Of a stretch of 64,000 nucleotides of DNA, positions 51,036 to 60,450 are shown piece by piece. Location: positions 62,001-126,000 of the forward strand of contig DFZK01000015.1 in NCBI GenBank assembly GCA_002382085.1. The letters run 5' to 3'. Below the pieces are notes generated by a model. That model made no database searches, had not been told where the DNA came from, and was given only the letters and a program-made list of their open reading frames with translations. The DNA is from Sulfurospirillum sp. UBA4058 (lineage in GTDB: Bacteria > Campylobacterota > Campylobacteria > Campylobacterales > Sulfurospirillaceae). The translations under genes were made by a program, and so were the position numbers. The stretch's first letter is position 1, and each line of letters starts with the position of its first letter.

Positions 51036-52055
51036 TTAGCGAGGAAGCTTAATCAAAAATCGTTTAGGCTGATCGAGCAATTCGATCTTGCCGCCGTGGG
51101 CTTGCACGATTTGCAACGAAAGCGCAAGTCCCAAGCCGTTACCTTTGGTTTTCGTCGTTTTGAAAGGCTCGAAAAGAATATTTTTATTTTCAACGGCTTT
51201 GCCGTCGTCTTGAACGACGAGGACGTTAAACGCCTCTTCTTGCCTAAACGAAAGCATCACGTTACCGTTTTCTTGATCGCTCTCTTCGATCGCATCGATC
51301 GCATTGAAGATAAAATTTTGGACGACCAAGTTTAAAAGCTCGAAATCGGCTTTGATTTCGACATGCGCCAGCGCGTAATGAAAGGTGACCTCTTTCGTGT
51401 AGGAGTAGTGTGAAATAGCCTGTTCGCACTCTTTAATGAAACGATCGAGGTAAAATGCGCTGGGGTTGATTTGCACCCCTTTGGTAAACAAAAGCGTCGC
51501 CTTAATAATGCGTTCGACGCGCCAAATCGCTTTTTTGATTTCACTGACCAGCGGTTTTACGCTCGGATCGACTTTTTTGAGCAAAGTCGAGGCAAGCAAA
51601 GAGACCGAACCGATGGGGTTTCGGATTTCATGTGAAAGATGGGCGGCGACTTGACCCATGGAAACCAAACGTTCTTGACGTTTACCTTCCGTAATATCCG
51701 TTGCCGTGATAATTTTTTTGTCGCCTTGACGCACGCTTTTGATGAGGTAATTTTTTCCTTCCGATTCGATCTCTTCGCTGACATGTAGATCGTTAAATTT
51801 TTCTAACAGATGCTCCACGTTTTTGGCTTCGCTGTTTTGTAAAAAGAGCGTACCGTTTTGATCGAAAACCCATAAGGCGTTGGGTTGCACCTCGATGATT
51901 TGCAAGATCATCTCTTGCAACGCATTGTAAGAATCGCCGAGCTTTTTATACTCCTCCTCGATAACGTACGTTTGGTTAATGAGGTCTTCCAAACCTTGTT
52001 TGAAGAGCTCTTTTTCTTTTGCGCTGAGGCTATTGAGTAAGGTTTCGTCTATCAT
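51036..52055 (-). CDS. flgS: Flagellar sensor histidine kinase FlgS
   Basis: The 339-residue soluble kinase has an N-terminal coiled segment, a PAS-like domain (PNALWVFDQNGTLFLQNSEA), the H-box HLSHEIRNPIGSVSLLAS and a HATPase domain (NFIFNAIDAIEES, GNGLGLALSLQIV). It lacks membrane segments. This matches FlgS of Campylobacter and Helicobacter, which phosphorylates FlgR to activate sigma-54-dependent flagellar genes after assembly of the export apparatus. Its neighbour, an aminotransferase gene, is also near flgS in C. jejuni. The flgR gene is not in the window. Confidence 0.85.
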   Translation of the reverse strand: MIDETLLNSLSAKEKELFKQGLEDLINQTYVIEEEYKKLGDSYNALQEMILQIIEVQPNALWVFDQNGTLFLQNSEAKNVEHLLEKFNDLHVSEEIESEGKNYLIKSVRQGDKKIITATDITEGKRQERLVSMGQVAAHLSHEIRNPIGSVSLLASTLLKKVDPSVKPLVSEIKKAIWRVERIIKATLLFTKGVQINPSAFYLDRFIKECEQAISHYSYTKEVTFHYALAHVEIKADFELLNLVVQNFIFNAIDAIEESDQENGNVMLSFRQEEAFNVLVVQDDGKAVENKNILFEPFKTTKTKGNGLGLALSLQIVQAHGGKIELLDQPKRFLIKLPR

Positions 52056-52093
52056 TCGTCCGATCCATTAAGATGCATAGAGATTTTAAACGC

Positions 52094-52099
52094 TATAAT
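52094..52099 (+). promoter_or_regulatory. Probable -10 element of the aminotransferase gene
   Basis: TATAAT in a GCTATAAT context lies 25 bp upstream of GTG 52125. A transcript from here would leave almost no leader for the alternative TTG start at 52113. Confidence 0.55.
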
Positions 52100-52124
52100 A
52101 CCCAAAAAAGTTTTGGAAAAAGCC

Positions 52125-53399
52125 GTGCAAGCGATACGTAAAAATATTATTTGCGATAAACATATTCTCTATTTTGATTACACCGCATCGGGGCAAGCCT
52201 ATAAACCGATTGAACAACAGATGCAAGAAATCCTCAAAACCTATGCCAATACCCATTCGGAAGTCTCTTCAAGTGCGCTTAAAACGGCAGAATATTATGC
52301 TAAAGCCAGAAGCGATTTGAAAAAAGCGTTGGCGATCGATGAACGATTTTACCTTTTCCCGTGTGGAACGGGTGCAACCGGAGCGATCAAAAAATTTCAA
52401 GAGCTGATGGGTTTGTATATCCCTCCGCGTACCTTAAAACGATACGGAACAAAGCCGAAAAATCTTCCCGTCGTGTTCGTCGGACCTTATGAGCATCACT
52501 CTAACGAGCTTAGTTTCCGAGAAGGTTTGTGCGAGGTCGTGCGCATTCCTCTCGATACGGACGAGAAGATTGATATCGAGTACCTCGAAGCGCAATTAGA
52601 ACGCTACAAAAAACGTGAGATTATCGCTTCGTTTTCGGTTGCTTCCAACGTGACGGGCATTATGAGCGATTATCGCACGATTTATACGCTCGTCAAACGC
52701 TACAAAGGTATCGTTTGTTTAGATGCGGCGGCAGCTTCGCCTTATATCAATATAGATTGCAATTATTACGATGCACTTTTTCTCTCTCCGCATAAACTCT
52801 TGGGCGGCGTAGGATCGTGCGGTCTTTTGGTTATGAAAAAAGAGCTTTGTACCGAAACGAAACCGACGTTTGCAGGCGGAGGGACGGTTGCATACGTCTC
52901 TCGCGTTTCACATAACTTTTTAAGCGACCTCGAAGTCATCGAAGATGCGGGAACACCGGCAATTTTACAATTGATTAAAGCTTCTTTGGCGTACAACTTG
53001 CGTAATGAAATCGGCCTTGAAAAAATTCATGCGATCGAAGAAGAGTTAAAATTCTATTTCGGCTCGCGTCTGAGAGCGATTGAGGGCGTTAAACTGTATT
53101 GCAAATATTCGCAAGAAAAGTTACCGATTTTTTCGCTGAATTTTGAAGGGATTAATCCTTACGATATTTCACACTACCTTTCCGAACATTTCGGGATTCA
53201 AACCCGAGCCGGATGCTCGTGTGCGGGACCTTACGGGCATGACTTACTTCATCTCAAAGATGGACAAAGCTTTGAAGAAAAACCGGGCTGGCTACGCATC
53301 TCCATTCATTTTACGCATACGAAAAAAGAGATCGATTTTCTCTTAACGGCGATTCAAAAAACACTTCAAGCATTGCGCCCGTCCGTTAGCTTAAAATAG
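52125..53399 (+). CDS. Class V PLP aminotransferase / cysteine desulfurase-like protein
   Basis: The PLP lysine sits in LSPHKLLGG, and the C-terminal RAGCSCAGPYGH resembles the mobile-loop cysteine of NifS/SufS-type cysteine desulfurases and selenocysteine lyases. The protein is therefore desulfurase-like, though the inserted GLYIPPRTLKRYG-type region sets it apart from IscS. The start is unsure: GTG 52125, with GGAAAAAG upstream, fits the promoter position better than TTG 52113. Length is 424 residues from GTG. Its last 14 nt overlap the convergent lrgB gene. Confidence 0.82.
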   Translation: MQAIRKNIICDKHILYFDYTASGQAYKPIEQQMQEILKTYANTHSEVSSSALKTAEYYAKARSDLKKALAIDERFYLFPCGTGATGAIKKFQELMGLYIPPRTLKRYGTKPKNLPVVFVGPYEHHSNELSFREGLCEVVRIPLDTDEKIDIEYLEAQLERYKKREIIASFSVASNVTGIMSDYRTIYTLVKRYKGIVCLDAAAASPYINIDCNYYDALFLSPHKLLGGVGSCGLLVMKKELCTETKPTFAGGGTVAYVSRVSHNFLSDLEVIEDAGTPAILQLIKASLAYNLRNEIGLEKIHAIEEELKFYFGSRLRAIEGVKLYCKYSQEKLPIFSLNFEGINPYDISHYLSEHFGIQTRAGCSCAGPYGHDLLHLKDGQSFEEKPGWLRISIHFTHTKKEIDFLLTAIQKTLQALRPSVSLK

Positions 53400-54111
53400 C
53401 TTCAAGGAGCGGTGCAATTAAAACGTTGAAAATACCGGTTAGAACCATGACCAATGCGGCGATGGTTCCGACCTCGTTATCCAATTCGTAAGCTTTGCTT
53501 GAACCAGCAACATGCGCGGCTAAACCGAACGAAGCTCCCATGGAGAGTTTGGATTTAAGCGGCAACCAATAAAGAGCCAGTTGACCGAACGACGCACCGA
53601 AGATTCCCGTTAAAATTACAAAAAGAGCCGTGAGTTCCGGAACGCCGCCGATTTCTCCCGAAATCACCATCGCAAAAGGCGTACTGATAGAGCGTGGAAG
53701 CAGGCTCAAGCGTAACGTCTCGTCAATGCCGACCGCCGAAGCCAAAAACCATGCCGAAGCGATCGAAAGAATTGAGCCGAAAACGACCCCGATACTGAGC
53801 GTTTTCCAATATAAAACGATGATATTTCTTCTTCGATAGATCGGTATCGCAAATGCAACCGTCGCCGGTCCTAAAAGAGCCATTAGCCAGTGGGTTCCTC
53901 GAATATAAACGTTGTAATTGGTATGCGATAAAAGCGTAATGACGATGAGCAAAATCGGCGTAATAATAATCGGCGTCGTCCACCACTTTTTGTAACGACG
54001 ATGAAAACGCTTGGAGAGCAGATACAATCCTATCGTAACAAAAGACCATATGAGTGTTACTTCTGCCGCCATTAGCCAAGGACGGTAATGTAAAAAAAGC
54101 TCAAAATTCAT
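53386..54111 (-). CDS. lrgB: LrgB/CidB family membrane protein
   Basis: The 241-residue polytopic protein shows the LrgB core: LLGPATVAFAIPIYRRR and SLLPRSISTPFAMVISGEIGGVPELTA. LrgAB/CidAB proteins were described as holin/antiholin-like regulators of murein hydrolase activity, and in plants and some bacteria act in glycolate or pyruvate transport. It overlaps lrgA by 4 nt. Confidence 0.87.
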   Translation of the reverse strand: MNFELFLHYRPWLMAAEVTLIWSFVTIGLYLLSKRFHRRYKKWWTTPIIITPILLIVITLLSHTNYNVYIRGTHWLMALLGPATVAFAIPIYRRRNIIVLYWKTLSIGVVFGSILSIASAWFLASAVGIDETLRLSLLPRSISTPFAMVISGEIGGVPELTALFVILTGIFGASFGQLALYWLPLKSKLSMGASFGLAAHVAGSSKAYELDNEVGTIAALVMVLTGIFNVLIAPLLEAILS

Positions 54112-54536
54112 TGTTTCTTCTCGGGTTTAGACTGTTTTTCCAATTGATAAAAACTGAAATCGACGATAATCGCCGTGCCGATAATGACGATCATCGTTCC
54201 GACGATAATAATCGCGAGTATTTTTAATCCCGTCCAGCCGAAGAACTCTTGATGGTTAAGGACGGCAGGCACCGCGGGAATAAAAAAAAGCAGCATTTCG
54301 GCTAAAAACCATTCCGCCCCGAGAGCCAAAGAGCGAATACTCAAGAGATTGAAATAGAGTAATGCCAGTACTAAGACCAATCCTATAACGCCTCCGGGAA
54401 TCGGCATACGGCTTAAAAGCGATATCTCTTGCGCGATAAACCATAAAAACGTAATGAGGGCTATTTGTAAAATACGGCTTTTGTGGAAAGTCCGTTTAAT
54501 CAGAATCGAAAGTTTTTTAAACGTATAAGGAAGCAT
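54108..54536 (-). CDS. lrgA: LrgA/CidA family holin-like protein
   Basis: The 142-residue protein has four predicted membrane helices and the family pattern PIPGGVIGLVLVLALL followed by FLAEMLLFFIPAVPAVLNH. It precedes and is coupled to lrgB, forming the usual pair. The 167 bp upstream contain minus-strand TATAAT at 54666-54671 as a possible promoter and nothing else recognisable. Confidence 0.86.
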   Translation of the reverse strand: MLPYTFKKLSILIKRTFHKSRILQIALITFLWFIAQEISLLSRMPIPGGVIGLVLVLALLYFNLLSIRSLALGAEWFLAEMLLFFIPAVPAVLNHQEFFGWTGLKILAIIIVGTMIVIIGTAIIVDFSFYQLEKQSKPEKKQ

Positions 54537-54703
54537 GATGAAGAATTTTTACCTAAAAGCATTGATAGCGTTACTCAATCGAATCGGTCGGAAGAAACGC
54601 AAAGAGAGAAATTCACATGAGAAAAGACAAGAATGCATTGTATAACCAAACCTAAAATTTGACGAATTATACTCCGATTTGCATTAACACAAAGATAAAG
54701 TGC

Positions 54704-56146
54704 TTAAAATTTCTTCCAGAAACTGCGCCCAAGCATCATAAAAACGGTGTAGCACTCAAGCCTTCCGATAATCATCACGAGCGATAAAACAATTTTATCG
54801 TACCATGAAAAAAAGGCGTAATTTTGCGAAGGACCCGTGAGATTTAGCCCCGGACCGATATTTCCGAGCATGGCAATAGAGGTGCTAAATGCCGTTAAAA
54901 AGTCAAATCCTCGCGCAAAGAGATACATCGTCGTTAAAAATGCCGTAAATATAAAAAGGGCAAAAAATCCGAAAATCGAGTTGATGATAGAGCTTTTAAT
55001 TTGCTTGCCGTCGACAAAAATCGAAGTAATCACGTCGGGCTGAATCGAACGTTTGATCTCTAATCCGATATTTTTAAAAAAGAGAATATAGCGTATGATT
55101 TTGATACCGCCGGCGGTCGATCCGGCATTGGCACTCATTAACATGGAAACGATGGCGATCATCATCGCAAATTGTCCCCATTTTTCATAGTCTAAAGATG
55201 CAAATCCCGTCGTGGAAGCCAATGTCGAGACGGTAAAACTCGCATGCATCAAGGAATAGTAAAACGAGTCTTGCGAATGTTGCGTATGTTCAAGAGCCAT
55301 CACAAAAGATAAAAGAAGAATCAACGCGATATACCACTTAACCTCTTCGGTGTTAAACGCAAATTTTTCACCGCTAAAAAAGCGGATATGTGCTAAAAAG
55401 TTAATGCCCGAGATAACCATAAAAAAAGTCGTCGTCCAAATAACGCCGTCGCTAAATGCGCCTATAGAACTATTTTTAGTCGAAAAGCCGCCCGTAGAAA
55501 TCGTCGCAAACGCATGATTAATCGCATCAAACCAATTCATACCGAAAAGCATCAGCAAGGCAAAATTGACGGCGGTAAAAAGAATGTAAACACCCCAGAT
55601 ACGTTTCGCCGTATCCTTGATTTTCGGCGTGATCTTATCGATCGAAATGCCTGTGGACTCGGCTTTAAATAACGAGAGAGATCCGCTTGGATTGATGAGC
55701 GGCAAAAGTCCTACACCCATAACGATAATTCCGATACCGCCGATCCAATGCATCAAACTACGGTGGAAAAGAATCGATTTGGGAAGTATCTCCACGTCGG
55801 TATACACACTAGCACCCGTCGTCGTAAAACCGCTGATAGCTTCAAAAAAAGCACCGGCCGGATCGATTTTACTGTACAGAACCAAAGGAATAGCACCGCC
55901 GATACCGAGTAAAATCCAGATAAAATTTACCGAAACGATACTCTCTTTAATGCCTAAATGCATCGGATTGTTTTTAAGGATTAAGAAAACGGAAAGATTG
56001 ATGATAAAGAGCGAAAACATCGAAAGAGCATAAATAAAAACGTCTTCACGATAGAAAAAACCGATCACGGGAGGAATCAGAAAAAGAAAAAAGACGACCA
56101 ATCCGACGGCAGAGACAAATTTAAAAACGCTTGTAATGCTCATCAA
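54704..56146 (-). CDS. trkH: Trk potassium uptake protein TrkH
   Basis: The 480-residue membrane protein has the repeated M1-P-M2 layout of TrkH/KtrB, with selectivity-filter regions such as SGFTTTGASVY, ATISTGGFSTKN, SANAGSTAGGIK and AMLGNIGPG. It forms the K+ channel gated by TrkA, whose gene lies 4 bp upstream in the same operon. Confidence 0.93.
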   Translation of the reverse strand: MMSITSVFKFVSAVGLVVFFLFLIPPVIGFFYREDVFIYALSMFSLFIINLSVFLILKNNPMHLGIKESIVSVNFIWILLGIGGAIPLVLYSKIDPAGAFFEAISGFTTTGASVYTDVEILPKSILFHRSLMHWIGGIGIIVMGVGLLPLINPSGSLSLFKAESTGISIDKITPKIKDTAKRIWGVYILFTAVNFALLMLFGMNWFDAINHAFATISTGGFSTKNSSIGAFSDGVIWTTTFFMVISGINFLAHIRFFSGEKFAFNTEEVKWYIALILLLSFVMALEHTQHSQDSFYYSLMHASFTVSTLASTTGFASLDYEKWGQFAMMIAIVSMLMSANAGSTAGGIKIIRYILFFKNIGLEIKRSIQPDVITSIFVDGKQIKSSIINSIFGFFALFIFTAFLTTMYLFARGFDFLTAFSTSIAMLGNIGPGLNLTGPSQNYAFFSWYDKIVLSLVMIIGRLECYTVFMMLGRSFWKKF

Positions 56147-56150
56147 ACAC

Positions 56151-57494
56151 TCAATACGCGAGGTTTTGTTGGAACCATTTGGCTACGACTTCAAAATCAC
56201 ACTCTTTGGTAAACGCTACGACGATATCCTCTTTTTGGAAAGCTCCGGCAAGACGATACTCAAAAATATCGTTTTCCCTTAAAATAATAAAATGTCCTTT
56301 ATCGTCTACGCGATCGGGAAGCGGTACTTTTTCGGAAATCAAGGAAGAGGTTGCTTCTATTTTTCGCAGTAGTACCGCACCTTCTCCTCCGCAGAATTTT
56401 TTCTGATTGAAAACATCGTTGGCTTGAATACGTTCCAAAATAGAGTAATACGCATTAATTTTTTCACCGCGAACGACTTCGATATTCAGATTTCGCATGA
56501 GTGAGGAGTAGGCGATATCGTTGTTGATGCCGATAATTTTTTTAATACCTCTTTGTTTGGCCTCGATGCATTTCGTGATATTGTATTCATCGTTTTTGGT
56601 CGCGGCGATAAACATGTCGGTATCAAAACGCGTCGTATTAATATGGTCGGCATCATAGGTCGTTTTCAAAACGGTCGCTTTGTTTTTGAGTTCGATATTG
56701 GCTTTGCGGCACAGTTCGATATTTTTATCCATAATTTGAACGTCGATACCTTTTTTGAGCAGTACCTTGGCTATTTCCACGCCTAAGGCGTCGGCACCGA
56801 AAATCACGCAATTTTTAATAGGAGTTGCATTTTCGTTATAGTCGCATACGGTGGTTCGAATCGAAAGAATGGCGTTGGGGAAAGCGAAAAAATAGACTAA
56901 GTCGTTTGGAAGAAGCGTTTCGACGGGTTTAGGGACAAAGAAATTCTTTTGCCGCTCGATTCCTGCGACGGCGACTTCTCCGCTGATTTCGCCGATAAAC
57001 GTTGAGATCATACGCGGCGTAAAATCTTCTTTGAGGCGTATGGAAATTAACAATGCTTTCGTCTCTTTAAACGCTTTGGCATTGTGAGCATGTGAAAAAT
57101 CGACCAAATATTTAAAGGGTTGCGCCGCTTCGAAAGAGGGAACGATCGTTTCGTTTATATTGAGTTTAGCTTTGACTTGGTCGCTGGCGAAGAAGGTATT
57201 TTTTAAGCGAATAATTTTACGTTTAACCGTCGCGATATTATCGATAATTAAAGAGGAGAGAAGGTTCACTTCGTCCGAATCGGTTACGGCGATAAAAAGA
57301 TCGACTTGCGGGTTGATTCCGAGGTACGTATGCGGGTTTTCGATATTTCCGCAAATGCCTAAGACGTCTAGATTTTCTTGGATATTGTGAATGGCGTATT
57401 CGTTTTGATCGATAACGGTTACGCTGTTGTTGTGCATCAAATGTTTAGCAATATTGTAGCCGACTCTTCCGGCTCCCGCGATGATTACTTGCAT
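56151..57494 (-). CDS. trkA: Trk potassium uptake regulator TrkA
   Basis: The 447-residue cytoplasmic protein has two RCK units. The first nucleotide-binding motif is intact (IIAGAGRVGYNIAKHL); the second is degenerate (VIFGADALGVEIAKVL). Each RCK_N is followed by an RCK_C part. It binds NAD(H) or ATP/ADP and gates TrkH. It is the first gene of the trkA-trkH operon. Confidence 0.93.
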   Translation of the reverse strand: MQVIIAGAGRVGYNIAKHLMHNNSVTVIDQNEYAIHNIQENLDVLGICGNIENPHTYLGINPQVDLFIAVTDSDEVNLLSSLIIDNIATVKRKIIRLKNTFFASDQVKAKLNINETIVPSFEAAQPFKYLVDFSHAHNAKAFKETKALLISIRLKEDFTPRMISTFIGEISGEVAVAGIERQKNFFVPKPVETLLPNDLVYFFAFPNAILSIRTTVCDYNENATPIKNCVIFGADALGVEIAKVLLKKGIDVQIMDKNIELCRKANIELKNKATVLKTTYDADHINTTRFDTDMFIAATKNDEYNITKCIEAKQRGIKKIIGINNDIAYSSLMRNLNIEVVRGEKINAYYSILERIQANDVFNQKKFCGGEGAVLLRKIEATSSLISEKVPLPDRVDDKGHFIILRENDIFEYRLAGAFQKEDIVVAFTKECDFEVVAKWFQQNLAY

Positions 57495-57601
57495 ATACGT
57501 TTCTATTCTCTCAATACTTTGTCGTTAGAAATGTATTGTATCACATTCTTGTAAAAAAAACGAGAAGTTGTTTTGACGGAAAAAACAAGAAGATAAAAGC
57601 T

Positions 57602-57633
57602 CAAAAAAGCAGTCTTTTGCAAATGAAAAGACT
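57602..57633 (-). terminator. Rho-independent terminator of the exported hypothetical gene
   Basis: AGTCTTTT (57611-57618) pairs with AAAAGACT (57626-57633), overlapping the stop codon of the gene at 57632. On the minus strand it is followed by a run of six T residues. Confidence 0.7.
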
Positions 57634-58102
57634 ACTTTTTGTCACTAAATTGTTTCATACTTTCCATATACGTATCACGCATTGCGGCGATAAAAGCGTT
57701 AGCACGTTTCGTATCGGTCATCGTGATGAGAGCTTCGTTACCGAATTTATCGCTAATTTTACTTAATTCATACGTCCATTTTGATTTTTCATTGATTTTT
57801 TGTAAGGCTTTGAAGAAAGCATCGTCAAGCTCTTTATTTTTCAGCTTATCGTTTTGATAAAGGTAGAATGCAACTTTGTAGACTTCGTCTTTCTCGTTGC
57901 TGTAAACTTCGACGTATTCTACCGCGTTATCGAGAAGTTTGATGTTGAAGTAGTTTTGGTCTTTCGTGACGCATGAAAATTCGGTACATTTAAAGCCGTT
58001 TGCTTCCAGAAAAGCTTTATCTTTGCCGATGAGATCGTCTAAAAAGCCCGCAAAAAGCGTTAATTGGGAAAGAATTGCCAACGTTAATACGATTTTTTTC
58101 AT
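57632..58102 (-). CDS. Small exported protein of unknown function
   Basis: The 156-residue protein has a clear Sec signal peptide (KKIVLTLAILSQLTLFAG). The mature part contains two cysteines (FKCTEFSC) that could form a disulfide, and is otherwise rich in Lys, Asp and Asn. No family is recognised. It stands alone between trkA and a tRNA gene and has its own terminator. Confidence 0.7.
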   Translation of the reverse strand: MKKIVLTLAILSQLTLFAGFLDDLIGKDKAFLEANGFKCTEFSCVTKDQNYFNIKLLDNAVEYVEVYSNEKDEVYKVAFYLYQNDKLKNKELDDAFFKALQKINEKSKWTYELSKISDKFGNEALITMTDTKRANAFIAAMRDTYMESMKQFSDKK

Positions 58103-58149
58103 TATGTGCCCTTTATGGATCGGTTAAAAACCGAATGTTCGACCGAATA

Positions 58150-58226
58150 TGGTGGGTCCTGAGTGGCTCGAACACTCGACCATCCCGTTATGAGCGGGAT
58201 GCTCTAACCAACTGAGCTAAGGACCC
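58150..58226 (-). tRNA. tRNA with CAT anticodon (Met, or Ile2)
   Basis: On the minus strand a full 77-nt cloverleaf reads from GGGTCCT: D-arm GCTC..GAGC, anticodon stem TCCCG/CGGGA with loop CTCATAA (anticodon CAT), T-arm GAGTG TTCGAGC CACTC, acceptor AGGACCC and encoded ACCA. The first pair is G-C and the D-stem is normal, so it is not an initiator. Elongator Met and lysidine-modified Ile2 tRNAs both have gene anticodon CAT and cannot be firmly separated by eye. Confidence 0.93.
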
Positions 58227-58305
58227 GAAATTAAAGAGTGAGATTCTACTCTTTTTATTGTTAAATAAAGCTAAAAACCCTTCGATATAACCCTAAAATA
58301 GGGAA

Positions 58306-59412
58306 CTAGAGCGAGTATCGAATGGAGCGATACGTCGGATCGAAACGAAAGGCTAAAAGGTTTTCTAAAATACCGAAAAGCGCAAAAAACGTAATGAAAC
58401 TACTGCCTCCGTAACTGTAAAACGGAAGCGGAACGCCGACCACCGGCGCCAACCCGATCGTCATTGCGATATTAATGCTCATGTAAAAGAAAATGAGTAA
58501 AGCAATACCGCTCGTAATCACTTGTGCGAAGTAGTCTTCTTTTAACATAAAATTGAGCGTCGTCAGATGAAAGACTAAAAGCGCATAACACGAAATGAGT
58601 CCGAAAGCTCCCCAAAATCCAAGTCTCTCAACCGTATACGCGAAGATAAAATCACTTGTTGCGATCGGTAAAAACTTGTAATGCGTTTGCGTTGCTTCAC
58701 TACGCTCTTTGCCCGTCAATCCTCCCGAACCGATGGCAATAATGGATTGTTTGACGTGATAGCTCGGTTGTTCGGAGAGAAAATCCGAAATGCGTTGCTT
58801 TTGGTAATCGTGAAGATGGTTGTATAAAACGGGACTGCTAAGTCCTACGACGACGGCTAGAGTAATCCAGATTTTTTTGTGAACGCCGATGACAAACAGT
58901 GTCCCGTAGCCGAGCAAGAGGAGAATCATCGCCGTACCCAAATCGGGCTCTTTCGCGATTAAAAGAAACGGAAGTACAATATAAAAGCTGAGTTTGAAAA
59001 AAGATTTCCAACCGTAGCCCTTTTCATCGGGCGGATTATTTTTGATGAGATAGGCAAGCATTAAAATAAAGGCGGGTTTGAAAATTTCGGACGGCTGAAT
59101 CGTAAAGTGGACAAAAGGAATTTCAAGCCATCGTCTTGCCCCCAACTTAGCGACGCCGAAGAAGTCGACGCTTAAGAGAAGAAAAATCGTAATCCAGTAA
59201 AAAAAAGGGATAACCCACTCGATTTTTTTAATCGGAATGATAAAAAAAACTAAAAAAGTTGCGAATCCTACACCGTAGTAAACGATCTGCTTATTGGCTA
59301 ACATGTCGTTGGCTTCGGAAACGAGATAGTATGAAAGAACGATAATAGGTAAAACCAAAATAGGAATTAAAAAATCAAAATGTGTTAAGATGCGCCTATC
59401 GATTTGAAACAC
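58306..59412 (-). CDS. rodA: Rod shape-determining protein RodA (SEDS glycosyltransferase)
   Basis: The 368-residue polytopic protein of the SEDS family polymerises peptidoglycan glycan strands during elongation, with PBP2. LLLLGYGTLFVIG, GSGGLTGKERSEATQTHYKFLPIATSDFIF (in parts) and the C-terminal GVPLPFYSYGGSSFIT are diagnostic. GTG 59412 (FQIDRRILTHFDF) with AAAGGGA upstream is chosen. A longer reading from 59487 would overlap the divergent rluD-like gene and add an atypical segment. Confidence 0.92.
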   Translation of the reverse strand: MFQIDRRILTHFDFLIPILVLPIIVLSYYLVSEANDMLANKQIVYYGVGFATFLVFFIIPIKKIEWVIPFFYWITIFLLLSVDFFGVAKLGARRWLEIPFVHFTIQPSEIFKPAFILMLAYLIKNNPPDEKGYGWKSFFKLSFYIVLPFLLIAKEPDLGTAMILLLLGYGTLFVIGVHKKIWITLAVVVGLSSPVLYNHLHDYQKQRISDFLSEQPSYHVKQSIIAIGSGGLTGKERSEATQTHYKFLPIATSDFIFAYTVERLGFWGAFGLISCYALLVFHLTTLNFMLKEDYFAQVITSGIALLIFFYMSINIAMTIGLAPVVGVPLPFYSYGGSSFITFFALFGILENLLAFRFDPTYRSIRYSL

Positions 59413-59469
59413 ACAATCCCTTTGGAACGTTTTTAAAAGTATAGCAAAAATAGTTGAAAGTAGCCGATA

Positions 59470-60450
59470 ATGAAACAAACATGTCAAAATGAGGGGCGCT
59501 TGGACGCCGTGATGAGCGAAGCGTTAAATCTGCCTCGAAATCAAGTGGAAAAGCTTATTAAAACTGTCGGTGTAGCACTCAACGGCGTAAGCGTTTTTAA
59601 GAGCGGTTTCAAAGTACATGTAGGCGATACGATCGAGTATGATTTTATCGAAGCTACGCCTACGCACCCTGAATATCCCGTTGATTTCGACGTACCGATT
59701 TTGTATGAAGACGACGACATTTTAGTCGTCAACAAACCGCCGTTTTTAACGGTTCACGGAGCACCGAGCGTTAAAGAAGCCACGTTGGTCGATTGGTTAA
59801 AACATAAAGGCGTTTCACTCTCGAGTATTAGCGGCGAAGAGCGTCACGGTATCGTGCATCGTATCGATAAAGAAACCAGCGGTGCTTTGGTGATTGCCAA
59901 AAATAACGAAGCGCACGTAGCCCTTGCGTCTCAGTTAGAAGATAAAAGCATGGGCCGTTACTATGTTGCTTTAATCGACGTTCCGCTCAAAGAAAATACA
60001 ATCGTGGAACTTCCGATCGGACGTCATGTAAACCATCGTCTTAAAATGGGCGTATTGAAAGAAGGACGCTATGCTAAAAGCGCATTTGCCAAGCTTGCTC
60101 TTTCCAAAAACGGTAAATGCGAATTGATCGCCGCCAAGCTTTTTACGGGACGAACACACCAAATTCGCGTGCATTTAAGCGCACTCTCTCGCCATATTTT
60201 AGGGGATAGTTTATACGGCTTTAAGAGCCAAAATGGTACAATCCCTAGAATTATGCTCCATGCGTATTGTGTCTATCTCATACACCCTCGTAGCGGACAA
60301 CCCGTGTCGATTCAAGCACCGTTATGGGACGATATGAACGCATATTTAACAGATCATTTCATGAAGGACGAGATTAATGAAAAAATCACTTTGGACGGCA
60401 TCGTTAGTTGCTTTAGCTCTCATGATCACTGGATGCGAAAAAACGCTTGA
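59470..60450 (+). CDS. RluA/RluD family pseudouridine synthase
   Basis: The 326-residue protein has an S4-like N-terminal domain (LPRNQVEKLIKTVGVALNG) and the catalytic motif HRIDKETSGALVIAK, with the essential aspartate in HRID. It converts uridine to pseudouridine in rRNA or tRNA; the target (RluD, RluC or RluA type) is not clear. Its last 74 nt overlap the next gene, so the final 24 residues are likely a non-conserved tail. Confidence 0.9.
   Translation: MKQTCQNEGRLDAVMSEALNLPRNQVEKLIKTVGVALNGVSVFKSGFKVHVGDTIEYDFIEATPTHPEYPVDFDVPILYEDDDILVVNKPPFLTVHGAPSVKEATLVDWLKHKGVSLSSISGEERHGIVHRIDKETSGALVIAKNNEAHVALASQLEDKSMGRYYVALIDVPLKENTIVELPIGRHVNHRLKMGVLKEGRYAKSAFAKLALSKNGKCELIAAKLFTGRTHQIRVHLSALSRHILGDSLYGFKSQNGTIPRIMLHAYCVYLIHPRSGQPVSIQAPLWDDMNAYLTDHFMKDEINEKITLDGIVSCFSSHDHWMRKNA

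Noticed and set aside
54538..54648. 36-codon plus-strand ORF upstream of lrgA
   Set aside because: Overlaps the likely minus-strand lrgA promoter region and has no supporting signal.
58233..58255. AAAGAGT/ACTCTTT inverted repeat as rodA terminator
   Set aside because: The 7-bp stem overlaps the tRNA promoter region and on the minus strand lacks a T run, so it is too weak to call.
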